A stretch of DNA of 64,000 nucleotides from the NCBI GenBank assembly GCA_905182995.1, contig CAJJDP010000022.1, positions 443,488-507,487 on the forward strand. Direction: 5' to 3'. This document shows positions 26,169 to 37,472 of the stretch, piece by piece (within the stretch, counting starts at the first letter, position 1; each line of letters starts with the position of its first letter). A program made the position numbers and the translations under genes. Under the pieces are notes generated by a model that saw only the letters and a program-made list of their open reading frames with translations, had not been told where the DNA came from and did not search any database. Source of the DNA: Paramecium octaurelia (Eukaryota > Ciliophora > Oligohymenophorea > Peniculida > Parameciidae).

Positions 26169-26426
26169 TTTAAATTAACTACTTATTAATAAATCAAAAA
26201 TTCAGATACGCAAAAAAACATATAAAGTATTTTTGATGATTTAATGATTTTGATCTCATCTATTAGATTATATTGATATATATTTTAAGGGTAAATTACA
26301 CGCAGACTAAATCGAAAGAGTGGACTCTAGAATCTCGAAAATTAATTAAATATGGAATATAAAATAATTAAGAAAAATATCTGTAAGCAACATTGATAGA
26401 TTAAATAACTATTTTTTTATATTGCT

Positions 26427-27980
26427 TCATTACTGCATTTGCATCGAAATTTCTTCCGTTTATAAGTCTGTATCAACTTCAGTCTTACATATGGGACATA
26501 GAGTACTCTTGTGTAACCATTTGTCAATACATTCTTGATGGAAGTAATGCCCTAGAAATTAATGAATATCAATCTTTACAGCATGGCATAGTTCGAACAA
26601 TCTGATTCTCCTCATAATCCTCTAAGCAAATCATGCATTTGATGTGATTGTCATCATTTTTATGTTAGTTGATAAACTCCATACTAATTTGACGTATTGG
26701 CAATTGGTTGATTTGATCTTCGGAAGTTCTATTATTTCTGAGTTAGAGTAACAATTGCTGATTCTCATTCAAGATAATGAAGGTATTCAACAATCGATGG
26801 AGTGCTTCAATTTATTAAGCATGTTGTCTTTGAAGATCATTTCTTCTATAGGGAACTAAGTTTTATGGAAATAACTGATCAAATTGTCTATTTTGTTGAA
26901 TTCTTTATTGGGGTATGGGGGAAAAGAGGTCAATATCAATTTGAGTTTGATTTGGAACAACCAGTCCTTGATCTTCGAACATCTGCACTTGAAATTCGAA
27001 ATCCCAAATTCTCAAGATTTAGCCCTTCTCCAGATATCTATTTAATCCCGTGAAGTAGGGATTAATGATGGTTTTCCTTATGGCTTCTTTGATTCTCTCT
27101 TTTTGAGATTAAAACGTTGAAAAATATGCTGGAAATTTTATACAGCACAATTTAACATCTCTCAAATTCTACACATTTGGGATGCTCTCAATGGTCTTAA
27201 AAGATTAATGTAAATGTTTACAGAGTTTCTGTCGATTTTGCCTGATGCATTTTCACATTGCAAAATCAGTAATTTTTGTGAGTTAACTCTAATGGTTGAA
27301 TCTTATATAATCTGATTGTCTTTGGGATTGACACTAAAATAGGACTTTATTTCAAAATCTAATTATTGAGATGGTTTCTTCGACAAAATCTTAACTCTCC
27401 TTGTGGTGTCCTAGATGTAGTAACCATAACAGTAGATTTGAGTTTATTTAGTGATAATTCCTCGAGATGGAAATCCACCTACAACTCGAAATTCGAATGC
27501 CCCTATTGAAAACTTGATGCCTAACTCCAAGACTCTTTGACGTACAGAGAAGAAAGGTAAAAGTACGTTATTGATTAATCTTTAAAAGTCTATTACATTG
27601 TCTTTAATTAAGGCTGGATCGAGTTTGGTTCTATTTTAGAGGAAATTGAAACCTATTTACATAGAAGGTGACACTTTCTAAATTGTGCAGTGTTGTTTCG
27701 ATAAACTGATATGTCCTCTTGTCTTCGAGCTATGTAGAATCAGGTCTTATTTAGATCTAACCATCGTTCACAGAAAAGACCAGTTTGCACTAAAAACAAT
27801 TGGTAATCCTGCCCAATTGATCGTCGAATTAGCGACTGCTACACTTAGGACATTTGACTAGGAATTGAACTTCCTCTTAATTGCCTTATATACGATGAGC
27901 TGCAGTAGTGGCAGCTAGATGAGAATATCATTAAACTTACTCTTTTACAAATACACCACATGCTCATTTCCGAGTACCAT
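26427..27980 (-). CDS. RING-H2 protein with zinc ribbon and two repeated barrel-like modules
   Basis: 483 aa after introns 27915-27940 (26 nt), 27631-27652 (22), 27196-27221 (26) and 26552-26579 (28); the count is exact. The N-terminus carries a four-Cys ribbon (CPKCSS, then CFQCKLVF). Two internal segments share a pattern: [20 protein letters not shown] with GIITKQTQIYC, and [20 protein letters not shown] with [13 protein letters not shown]. These resemble the double-psi barrel of Cdc48/Ufd1-type N domains. The C-terminus is a RING-H2: [35 protein letters not shown]. Probably a ubiquitin ligase acting with Cdc48-like clients; that link is inference. Confidence 0.75.
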
Positions 27981-28052
27981 ATCTTATTATTATTGAGTTT
28001 AAGCTTAGCCCATTTAATTTGATATAAAAAAATAATATTTTATAAGTGTTCA

Positions 28053-28464
28053 TCATTTTCTCTATTATAGCCAATTCCTAGATTATTTGTTGTCATCATG
28101 TTCTTCCTCCTTGATGTTCTGATGGTTATGTTACTAATTCTGCGAGATTTAGGGTGCTAGTCTTGTTTAAAGAGTCGGTTATGGATGTAATTGAGGCTAC
28201 TAAATATGAGGGTAATAGGGACCCATGTTGATCTAGACTATTTGAATGCCAAAATACAATGAAAGTGTTTGGGATCTGCGTGGGCAAGATCACCGGATAT
28301 TGCAATTGAGGACAATACTGATTTAACATATCATTTCCATTGTACATCCTCTAATTTTAAACCTCCAACAGCTCCTTAAAAGCCTAATGTAACTTAATTT
28401 AATAAAGTACTTCCAAGAATTGCTGTTAAGGATCTCCCTCGTTCTCAAATTGGTCTTGATTCAT
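28053..28464 (-). CDS. Small Pro/Gln/His-rich hypothetical protein
   Basis: 128 aa with one 25-nt intron (28233-28257). The N-terminal 40 aa are a Gln/Leu helix (QQFLEVLYQIKLHQAFKELL). The rest is Pro/Gln/Tyr-rich: QYCPQLQYP, then INMGPYYPHIQQPQLHPQP, and a Lys/Glu/Asp tail ending NWLQQRK. Without the intron the frame is a less likely sequence. Disordered, possibly RNA-binding or phase-separating; no family is recognised. Confidence 0.55.
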
Positions 28465-28714
28465 GATCAATTTTTATTAATTAATTAAATAGAGATTCAC
28501 AATAAATAACCAGTGAAAATTGTAATTATTACCCTAACAATTAGTATTTATCACCTGCTTTCTATTTTAGGAATAATCTGTTATTCCTAAAGTAGAATAT
28601 TCACAACAAAAATTCATTACTCAAATAGTCTTATTCAAAACTATAGACTAATTGGAACTCAAGTTGAAAACTCAGACCTATTCAATTAAACTAAATTAGA
28701 GTTAATTAATATAA
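28465..28714. other. Intergenic spacer
   Basis: 250 bp of AT-rich sequence between the PP2C stop and the small Pro/Gln gene start, both on the minus strand. Nothing recognised. Confidence 0.45.
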
Positions 28715-29777
28715 TCATTATTTCCAATAAGATTGAATATCTACAACAATTAAAGTCATGTTGTCCTTTTTATAATTTGTATTTTTCGATGCTGCCTTAT
28801 CTAGAAGATATTGAGCCAACTGATCCACCTCTTGTCTCTTCCAGTTTTCAATCAACTACTACAATTCCTCATTCTTCATCATCTAAAATGTATACAAATC
28901 TCCATTACATCCCAAAATCCATCAGATGCCAAAATCAAGTACTTATCACAGGGTCTAATCTTGTGCAACTTTATCTCAGGAATAGCAATCAACCCAGATT
29001 GACGATGTTTCTTATCCCCAAAAGCCCTTGTCACTGCTAATTCTCCATTTATACGAGGAATGGAACTACCATTAATTACCAATCTTACTGTCGATCCAAT
29101 ATTGTAGCCATTTTCTCTACTCTTTTGAATTCGTCTTCCCTGTTCAATTTGTGTTCCAAATTCAATTTCTCGATCTCATATTAATCTGTCATTAACACAC
29201 ATGCCGAATCTCCAAGATTCACAACATACAGATCTTTCTCCCTGTTGATCACACAGAGAGCTGTTGATCCACCCAAATGTTGATTCTCATCCTGGCAATC
29301 CAATATGTATTCATTCATCTTCTCAAAACTATTTAAAATAGCCTTCTCCAGATTATCCTAGAAATTGCAATCCTTTTGTAAATAGTCATGAAGTTTATTT
29401 TCTAGTATAGCTGATACGGAATGTCCTGCATGCCCATCATATATTGCGTAAAAGAATTGCAGATCTTCATTTTTATTTAGATTAGGAATTGCGACAAACT
29501 TAAATTAATTGAATAAAGTACTCTATCCTCCTAATATTTCCGACCACATTTCAATTGGGCTACATCTGCAACTGTTTTCCCATTATGCATAAATTATAAG
29601 GACTAATCACTTGCTATAACAAACATAACAATACATAGGTTCATTGAAAAATATGTCAGTTTGCTGTTTCCAAGCATCAGTGGAATGAGTACTCTCAGGC
29701 TGAACATCTGGGACGTTGACAACCAATTGCAATTTAGGCTTTTGCTTCTTCTAAGTATTAGTTTGTGTCAAGCTCAT
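28715..29777 (-). CDS. PP2C-family (PPM) serine/threonine phosphatase
   Basis: 322 aa after introns 29603-29624 (22 nt), 29499-29521 (23), 29066-29088 (23) and 28883-28908 (26); the count is exact. Metal-dependent phosphatase. Motifs: GRKYQEDRF (motif 1), FYAIYDGHAGHSVS (metal-binding Asp-Gly-His), GGSTALCVI, LYVVNLGDSACVL, INGELAVTRAFGDK and ILASDGFWD (final metal-binding Asp), then YKKDNMTLIVVDIQ. The N-terminal 60 aa form a Gln/Lys-rich extension. Length is standard for a single-domain PP2C. Introns 3 and 4 each restore a conserved motif. Confidence 0.93.
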
Positions 29778-30075
29778 AGTAGTAATAAAATTTATTAAAC
29801 TATTAATAATCCCATAAGAAAAATCATATTTTCTTAAAAATTGTTGAATAGAATCTCAGTCAATATTACGATCCCACATCATAAATCTCCATGAATGTAA
29901 TTGATCGAGTGCAATCAATCTATGTTATACCCATTTATGCAATTATTAATATAGAATCTTTGATCCTCATTAAAACGTAAGAACTAATAAGCTATTTCGT
30001 AATTGATTATATCATTGTCAATATCTTAAATTGTCTTTAATAATTTCTATATTATGTAATAAAATAAAATAATAA
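29778..30075. other. Divergent promoter region
   Basis: About 300 bp between the PP2C start (minus) and the S28 peptidase start (plus). AT-rich, with no defined element seen. Confidence 0.45.
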
Positions 30076-31548
30076 ATGAAAATCGTCATCCTTTTGGTTT
30101 TAGTGATGTCATCATTAGGTAAGCTCACACAGAGAAACGATCTGTTTGGAAGAGAAGAGATAATCAAGGCTGCTAGTACGGAGTGGTTTACTCAGAAACT
30201 AGATCACAATGATCCAACTTCACAAGAAGTGTTTAGACAAAGAGTTCACATTTATGATGAATATGTAAAAGATGGCTAGCCTGAAGCAGTTATTTTATAC
30301 ATCTGTGGTGAATGGACATGTAATAACGAAATACTTATTTTATAGGTGATGGAATTGGCAAAGGATTAACATTTGATGCTGCCTAACAATTGAAAGCTGT
30401 TGTATTAGTTTTGGAACACAGATATTATGGTTAGTCGCAACCATTTGATGATTGGAGTACTCCCAATTTAAAATATCTCAATATCCACTAAGCTTTGGAT
30501 GACATAGCCTATTTTATCACCAGCATTAAAACTAATGGAAACTACAACATTAAGCCAGATACTCCTTGGATCCATCTTGGAGGTTCATACCCAGGAGCAC
30601 TAAGCGCTTGGTTTAGATACAAATATCCTCATTTGACTATCGGAGGTTTGGCATCCTCTGCAGTTGTAAGGGCTGTTGCTTGTTATCATGAATACGACAT
30701 GCAAGTTTACCTTTCTGCCATAGAGAGTTCATAAGAGTAAGTTCAATTTTAAAATAATTTAGCTGTGCAGACAGAATTCAACAAGTAAATCAAAAGATTG
30801 AGGATGATTTGGCTAAAGATCCTGATGCTATTAAGGCTGCATTTGGTGCTTCAGAATTAAAAGATATTGAATTCTTGTCAATGATTGCTGACATCTATGC
30901 TGGTATGGTATAAGGAAGAAAGAGATCAAAGATGTGTGACAGACTGGCAAAAGGAACTACTGTAGATGAATGGTTTTTAGAAGTTAAAGCCATGGCTTTA
31001 GAAACAGTTGACTAGGAGAGTTATGGATCAGAATTTTTAAGGGATATCACTATCGACTTTTCCAAGAGTTCAAGGTAATGGACATATCAAACTTGCATTG
31101 AAGTTGGTTACTTCTAGACTGCTAATGTAAATAATCAATTATACATATCAAGCCTAATGCAGAATAGTCCACTAGATCATAAGAGTTAGTTCTTGACTTC
31201 TTTAGATAATTGTGCGAGTACTCTTATGACGTCCCCATTTTCCCAGATGAAGATAGAACAAATGCTTACTTCGGTGGTCTTGATATCAATGTGGATCATC
31301 TCATATTTTCAAATGGATCTGATGACCCCTGGTAACATGCCTCAATAACCAAATGGAAATAAGGAAAAGAATATGATGTCAAATATATTAAGTGCAAGGA
31401 CTGTTCACATTGTATTGATCTTAGGGCATCCAGTCCAGAAGATCCCCCTGAATTAACTCAAGCAAGAAAAGAGATTCTAGCAACATTTTAACAATGGGTT
31501 AACGAACATTAATTACAACAACAATAAAAAGCTACGATAATTGAATGA
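30076..31548 (+). CDS. S28 serine carboxypeptidase (Pro-X carboxypeptidase-like), secreted or lysosomal
   Basis: 464 aa after introns 30320-30345, 30737-30762 and 31127-31152 (26 nt each); the count is exact. It starts with a signal peptide (MKIVILLVLVMSSLG). Family S28 signatures: WFTQKLDHNDPTS, CGEWTCDG, LVLEHRYYGQSQPF, LGGSYPGALSAWFRYKYP (nucleophile Ser in GGSYPG), WTYQTCIEVGYFQTA, LIFSNGSDDPWQHASI (Asp) and CKDCSHCIDL (His). Such enzymes cleave after proline in lysosomes or food vacuoles. The catalytic triad is complete and length is family-typical. Confidence 0.94.
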
Positions 31549-31602
31549 ATAATATATATATATAGACATATAGATATATATTTATGAAAAGTAATAGTGT
31601 TA

Positions 31603-32124
31603 TCAATAAGGCATGAAATGGCCTCTTTGGTGATGACAACACTACTGAGTTTGTCTTCTGAATTATCTCTACATCATTCTCATTTGTAAGAATTCTTGCC
31701 ATAATTATTCTAATTCACAAGGACAAGGTTGATAGGGTTAATGATAGTACATTTAAGGTTCCTCTTATCGATATTGCTGTCTTAAGGGCGATGCGCATAG
31801 AGATTTACTTTGGGACTATTATTGAGGTGATTTTTATTATTGCCATGAACTCATCCTCTTGTGTCCTGCTTATTATTCTAACTATTTTTAGGGTTATTGG
31901 ATCATTTGATTTAAGTGTTTGTGATTCTCCTCCTCTAGAAAGCGCGAATTCTCTTGGATGTAGATTTGGCTTTAAGCTAATTGAGCAAATTGTGGACTCT
32001 ACTCTTCAACGCTCATTATTGAACTTTATAGTGGAAATCTGGCAAATGAATGGCTTAATTGACTCTGGTTTATTGAAGACCCTTAAGTATAAGACATTCC
32101 CACAAATTGATAATTATTATTCAT
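31603..32124 (-). CDS. Small Gln-rich hypothetical protein
   Basis: Intronless 173 aa. It starts MNNNYQFVGMSYTQGSS. About a quarter of residues are Gln, mostly from TAA/TAG: KSPQQQSQSKSL and QQPQKQLEQQAGHKR. The C-terminus includes QPYQPCPCELEQLWQEFLQM and a basic segment (RQFRRQTQQCCHHQRGHF). It is convergent with the S28 gene, 54 bp away. The opposite-strand 111-aa frame covering it is an antisense shadow. No family is recognised. Confidence 0.6.
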
Positions 32125-32175
32125 AAAAATATAATTGTTATTTTAACTTTAATCGTATATAATTTATATTATAAT

Positions 32176-32744
32176 ATGAATACAGAATATTAATAATAAG
32201 AACTTGAATTGTCAAGGCAATCCTAATCAAGATTAAAAGATACAGACAATTAATTATTCTCAATTGTTTTTGCCATCATTTACAATTGCATTTTGGGATT
32301 CCTTTTTTGCTTATTTAGACATCTCTATTGTAAACTATTAAATATGATCAAAAGATGATGAGGAGTGTAAAATAATGAACCTTTGGTCACTCTTGACAGA
32401 GATCTTTTTATTTTCAGTAGCCATCTACAAATTGTACAATACTATTACTAGATAGAGCTATTGAATTACCAGTGTATTATAAAGCCTAAGGCAGATGGAA
32501 ATAAAATCTCTTTGAGATAATGGAAAAGGTGGAATTTGTTTTAAGCATTATTGTATTAATTGGATTAAGTGTAAGTTTTTGAATTTATTTATTATTTGTC
32601 TAGTATGCTTATTTACAATTTGAAGATTGCAATGGATTGAGAAGCTTTGTTCTCTGTTATTTGATTGTGACTTACCTAGTTTTAGGCATCTATTTGGTTT
32701 CTCTTCTTTTACTAATCACTAATAAAAGTCATAATTCTGGGTGA
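32176..32744 (+). CDS. Four-helix membrane protein
   Basis: 162 aa after introns 32330-32354 (25 nt), 32434-32455 (22) and 32571-32603 (33); the count is exact. A charged N-tail (LSRQSQSRLKD) precedes four hydrophobic segments: FSIVFAIIYNCILGFLFCLF, NLWSLLTEIFLFSVAIY, EFVLSIIVLIGLSYAYL and SFVLCYLIVTYLVLGIYLVS. Tetraspan-like topology, no recognised family. Two extracellular-side cysteines (DEECK, EDCNG) could pair. The 33-nt intron contains a TGA. Confidence 0.6.
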
Positions 32745-32788
32745 GATATAATGAATCATGATTTATAAAAAAATTAAATCAAAAAAAA

Positions 32789-34159
32789 TCATTTTCTCAA
32801 AGTACTAAAATGTTGTTTCAGGAGCTAACTACAATTCATTTTGGGCTTAAACTTTTTCTGCTAGACTGGCTCAGGACAAATAGTTAAGAAATCAGGGTCA
32901 TTCTCTATTGGAATATCGTTAATAATTAAATTATCTAAGATAATTGTTTTATCCCCTTTCCTCATAATTAATTTGGGTTTTCGTCCAATTGCTGGCATAT
33001 ATCTATTTCTTTAAGATGAACCAGACATGCCATGAGAAAAGGTTTGATTTAAATTAGCTGCTAGTTTAAAATTACTTTCCCCTGATTCCCACATACTATT
33101 ACTTCTATGATTTGTTAATACATTATTTTCAAATCGACCCTTCTTTATCACTCCATTCTTACACAATTCTCCATCTCCATGTTACATACCTCTTTCCCAA
33201 TAACCCTTATAATACTAATCCTTCCAAAACATCTCACCATAACCATGTCTGTAATCATTCACAAATGCACCTATGTAGTAATTTCCTGATGGCCAAGTAA
33301 ACACTCCTTGTCCATGCTTTTTATCATTCTCAAACATCCCCTCATAACGATAATGACCCTCCTTCAAGGGATCCCATTTACTCCACACTCCTTTTCCATG
33401 TCTTACTCCGTTTTTAAACATACCTACACTTTAAGTTTATATATTCAACCTCTATATTCTGCCCCATTGTTCCATATATATGTGCCTTGACCTTCAGGTT
33501 TTCCATTACAAAATTGTCCATTGTAGAGATCTCCATTCGCAAAGTTCTCTATCCCATGTCCATGCTTCAAATTGTTCCTAAAACTACCAGTATACTTATT
33601 ATTATTCTAAATGTAAACTCCATATCCATCAATTTTTCCAAATTTCCATTCTCCTTCATAAAAATCATTCCCCATCTTCCAAATTCCATGTCCATGTTTA
33701 AATCCATTCACCCATTGTCCGTCGTAACTTTCATTGTTGCGAATATAGACTCCTTTCCCCTACGGTTTTCCATTCTAATACTCACCTTCAAATGTCTCGC
33801 CTGTATCGAAGATCTCTTTGCAATGTCCATGTTTTCGATCATTCTGCCATATTCCCTCACAAACTCTACCCTGCAATAGCATTAGACCTTAGAAATAAAT
33901 ATTTTATCCTTACCTTGTCCATGTTTTTTTCCATTCATCATTTGACCATAAAAAGTTCCATTCGGATAATCTTATTCCTGATAATTTGCCAATCTTTTCA
34001 GCATTAGTATCTTACCTCTAAAAATTTTAAGTTATTATATTCTTACTCATAATCCTTATTATAAATATGGATGTTTTGTTATGGTTTAACAACACTGATT
34101 GGACTTAGTGGTTTATCATCTGGTATACTGATAGATGCAATCGTCGGATTGATATTCAT
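32789..34159 (-). CDS. MORN-repeat protein
   Basis: 429 aa after introns 34018-34046 (29 nt), 33888-33913 (26) and 33424-33449 (26); the count is exact. About ten MORN repeats follow a 60-aa N-terminal region, for example YPNGTFYGQMMNGKKHGQG, YDGQWVNGFKHGHG, YTGSFRNNLKHGHG, YEGMFENDKKHGQG and YIGAFVNDYRHGYG. MORN repeats bind membranes or organise cortical structures. The C-terminal 110 aa have no repeats (ESGESNFKLAANLNQTFSHG; LIMRKGDKTIILDNLII). Cortical or ciliary scaffold is the likely role. Confidence 0.85.
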
Positions 34160-34239
34160 ATTTTGTTAAACTTATTGCTCAATTAATAAATCATTTCGTT
34201 ATTGCATTTAATTTATATATAATATTATTACATATTTCA

Positions 34240-34900
34240 GCATAAGAATTCACTATTATTACGGATGTAGTTAAATATATATTTTAATCAACAATTTCTA
34301 TTGCCATTCTTAAACATATGTGTAAAGTAGCCAATCAAAAGGCAAACTGTACCAACTATTAATAAATGCAAAACAGTGGGCTGGGATTAATCCTTTAGAG
34401 GAGTTTCGATATGATTTATAGGAGCTATAGGTTTGATTTATTTAGGAACAATTGTAAACTTGAAATGGGATTTTTCAGAAATTGAAGATTAAGTATCTTA
34501 CTCAATTTTAGGCTTCGTTTTTAATGTCTGCATTTAAATTTATTCTGAATTTGCTTTTTGAAAAGCTATGTCTATGTCATCATTAGGACTGACAATCACT
34601 GTCATTATTTAAAATTTTGCTTTCATGATCTTCTATTATATTGTAAAATACACTTAACCTCTTTATTGGTAATGATGTGGATTATATTTGTAGACATTGG
34701 ATTGAGGATTCCTTTATTTCCTATCACTTTAAAATCTAAATTGTTAGTTGTTCTGATCTAAGTAACTATCATTAAAAAAGGGTATACTTTAAATGGCAAA
34801 TGAGATCTAGTGATGTTCTGAATTTGAATTTGTGCTTTTAGTTTGAAAAATGTACATTCTCTTTTGGGTTGACTAGAAAGTGAAAATTATACATTAATTA
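34240..34900 (+). pseudogene. Probable decayed membrane-protein gene
   Basis: Hydrophobic protein-like sequence lies in two frames: VGWDQSFRGVSI, TGA, FIGAIGLIYLGTIVNLKWDF, then FNVCIQIYSEFAF, TGA, KAMSMSSLGLTITVII. A second frame has MMWIIFVDIGLRIPLFPI, then LNGK, TGA, DLVMF, TGA, I, TGA, ICAFSLK and LLG, TGA, LESENYT. Several TGAs stand where a Trp would fit, as expected from G-to-A decay of TGG. No set of small introns that I tried repairs the frame. It sits directly upstream of the mini antigen. Family unknown. Confidence 0.4.
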
Positions 34901-34902
34901 TT

Positions 34903-35736
34903 ATGTTTATATTCTTTCACTTAATAGTATTAGCCATACAATTCACTATCAAAGTCGATTAAGTTTCATGCACATGTCCGGACATTCCACAAGAAGATAT
35001 CTGTAATGAATCGAAATTTTGTAAATGGGTGGACGGATCATGTTAAAAACTAGATTGTACAGATGCAACTGATCAAGAATGGTGTGATCAAATGCTGCCA
35101 AATTCATATAAATGTGCTTGGAATTAGGGGAAGTGCGATATATTTACTACTTGTTCAGACTATATTGTCTCCGAACCATAGGAATGCTTTGAAAAATGGT
35201 TCTGTGTAGATGGTGGACTTACAGCAAGTGGACTTTACGCTTGTACCGATTTAAATCCAGATGATGATACAGATGAGGGTCAGCAGATTATATGTTAAGA
35301 TGTAAAAATAGAAGATGAATGTGTTGGTGTATAATAAGATGGCAATTATTGTGCTTGGAATTCTACAGCTCAGAATTGCAATACTATTAGTATTGAGGGT
35401 TGTGGTGATGCTTCAAATACAACCTAAGAATATTGTAGAGATGCATCATGTGAGTGGAGTGAATCCACTAATGAGTGTATAGATTTATCTTGCGATTTAT
35501 TCAAAAGTGAGGAGAAGTGCAATTTATTCTTTAGCTTTGATTTATCTTAAGTTACACGATGTTTATGGAATGGTACATCATGCTTAGATTTTGATATTAC
35601 AGATCTACCTTCTGAGCAATGTTTGAATATGACTTTAAATACTTATGTTTGGAACTCAATCTAATCGCGATGTGTATAATGTGCTGAATGTTTAATCCTT
35701 AAATTAACTTTAATTTTAATTTTGATTTATATTTGA
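34903..35736 (+). CDS. Mini cysteine-rich surface antigen (277 aa)
   Basis: Intronless frame. It starts with a signal peptide (MFIFFHLIVLAIQFTIKV), followed by Cys-rich modules with repeated C-x-W: CTCPDIPQEDIC, FCKWVDGSC, YKCAWNQGKC, YCAWNSTAQNC, SCEWSESTNEC and RCLWNGTSC. It ends TLNTYVWNSIQSRCVQC, then a hydrophobic tail (LILKLTLILILIYI), which looks like a GPI-attachment signal. The start and end modules match those of the 2180-aa antigen at 37473-44015 on the opposite strand, so it is a short paralogue. Secreted, surface-anchored; role unknown. Confidence 0.7.
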
Positions 35737-36042
35737 AAATACATTTATTATGGTTTTTATTAATTATATAATAATTTATTTTGCAAGATTAGCTGATTTA
35801 AAGTTAACTTTTGGGTGATAATGTATACTTAGATTTTATTAATTTTTGTCAAAAAGCACTCTAAATCTTAGAAAAATAAATCCAACCATCAAAAACTTCC
35901 AAATAATAATTATTAATTAAAAAATTAGTTAATAAGATTTTCTAAGAATTTATTATTAATTTCCTATCCCCCCCTCTAGGATAAAATCCTAACATTTATA
36001 ATGCAAGCTAGTATTCTAATAATTTATTAATTTTAATCTTAA
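35737..36042. other. Intergenic region with C-tract
   Basis: About 300 bp between the mini antigen and the kinase gene, both plus strand. AT-rich apart from a short CCCCCC run near 35967. No gene seen. Confidence 0.45.
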
Positions 36043-37420
36043 ATGTCCAAATTTTCATGTTCAGGTCTATATGTAAGCAAATAAGGAGAGAATTCAGAAG
36101 TGATGATCATCACTCAATCTGGCGATTTACAGATAGTGGTACTTATGTTTTGTGATTATTTAAGTCAAAAAGTGGAAATGAATAGATGGTTTATTTACCT
36201 TCCAATTCTATGGATACAATTCTTTGCTTTGCAAGAGAAGTTGATTAAAGTAAAGTTAGGATTCACATTATGTAGGTTAATAGAGTGGAACCTTTGAGCT
36301 TCTTCATCCAGAATCTCAAATTAAAGTCTCCTTCCTTCTCAATTTAAAAGATATTGAATACTTAAGAGTTCTAATGAGAGGGAAATAAGTTTTTTTGGAT
36401 TCTTAAAATTATGTTGTCTTGGGAAAACTCGCTTATGACATATGTAATTGAGGATACTTAACATTAGAACTCATATAATCAAGGAACAGAGTTTAAGTTC
36501 AAAAGAAAGCTTCTCTTGTCTTGAAAGATTCAGTTTCTAAGGGCAGATTGGTATTGTATATCATAACAGTGGTAGGGACAATTAAGATAGGAGGCAAAGA
36601 TGTTACGACTGTTAAAAGATTACCGTCATAAAAATATAATTTTATTGGAGGAAATCACAACAGATTGTAGATCAGTGTCAATTGTTTTGGAGTATTGTCA
36701 AGGTGGAGACCTTCTGCAGCTTCTGTAGCAGAAGAGTTTTGATATAGATGTTCCTAGGTTAATGTTAAATCTACTTTCTGGTAAAAAAACTCATTTAATT
36801 GTAGGTTTAAAACATCTCCATGATTTGGAAGTAGTTCATCGAGATATCAAGTTATAGAATATTTTATTTAAAGACTCCAAGAATATGGACACTTTGAAAA
36901 TAGCTGACTTTGGATTCTCTTGTCTAAAATCTCAAATTTCATTTATTAATCCAATGTACACTAGTATATACATTCATTTTTAGCTGTGGTACTCCTGGAT
37001 ATACAGCCCCTGAAGTATTTAGTTAATCAAGTAGCTATGATGAAAAAGTGGATATCTATAGTGCAGGTATCATTTTCTATAATATGTATTTCTTAATTAA
37101 TATGTAGTTTAACATCAAAAAATCCTTTTGGAAATTCTAAGAATATTTCTGATCTCATCTAATCTAACATTAGTGGCAACTATAATCAGGCATATTTAGA
37201 ATCAACATATGTTAATAATCCTCTTGCTTATGATTTACTGACTAAAATGCTCCAGAAGGAACCACACTCAAGACCCAGTGTTGATGAATGTCTTAATCAT
37301 CCATTTTTTAAAATCCAAATAAATGGTGATTTTAGAATGGAGGATACTAAAGAAATGATATCAATTAAAAGAAAATCTAAAAAATAAAGGAGAGACACTT
37401 AGAAGCAAGGCAGAATGTGA
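36043..37420 (+). CDS. Serine/threonine kinase with N-terminal PH-like domain
   Basis: 400 aa after seven introns (36139-36164, 36255-36283, 36444-36467, 36569-36590, 36781-36804, 36956-36983, 37086-37107); the count is exact. Residues 1 to about 105 look PH-like (CSGLYVSKQGENSE, TFELLHPESQIKVSFLLNL). The catalytic part has EAKMLRLLKDYRHKNIILL, IVLEYCQGGDLLQLL, LEVVHRDIKLQNILF, LKIADFGFSCL, CGTPGYTAPEVF, DIYSAGIIFYNILTSKNPF and HPFFKIQ. The Gly loop and beta-3 Lys region are short and hard to place; the best fit reads LVLYII where AIK is expected. It lies between two antigen genes. Confidence 0.85.
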
Positions 37421-37472
37421 TTTTTACTATAAATAATAAATTTTGTAATATAACTGATTAAAATTCGTAATT

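Noticed and set aside
31791-32126. Plus-strand 111-aa hydrophobic frame
   Set aside because: Antisense to the Gln-rich minus-strand gene at 31603-32124, which has a clear start, stop and composition.
33487-33879. Plus-strand frames in 33.1-34.0 kb
   Set aside because: Antisense to the MORN-repeat gene, which shows about ten good repeats.
34903-35736. Mini antigen as an EGF-type signalling protein
   Set aside because: Cysteine spacing and C-x-W motifs match the neighbouring giant antigen, not EGF modules, and the end modules align with that antigen.
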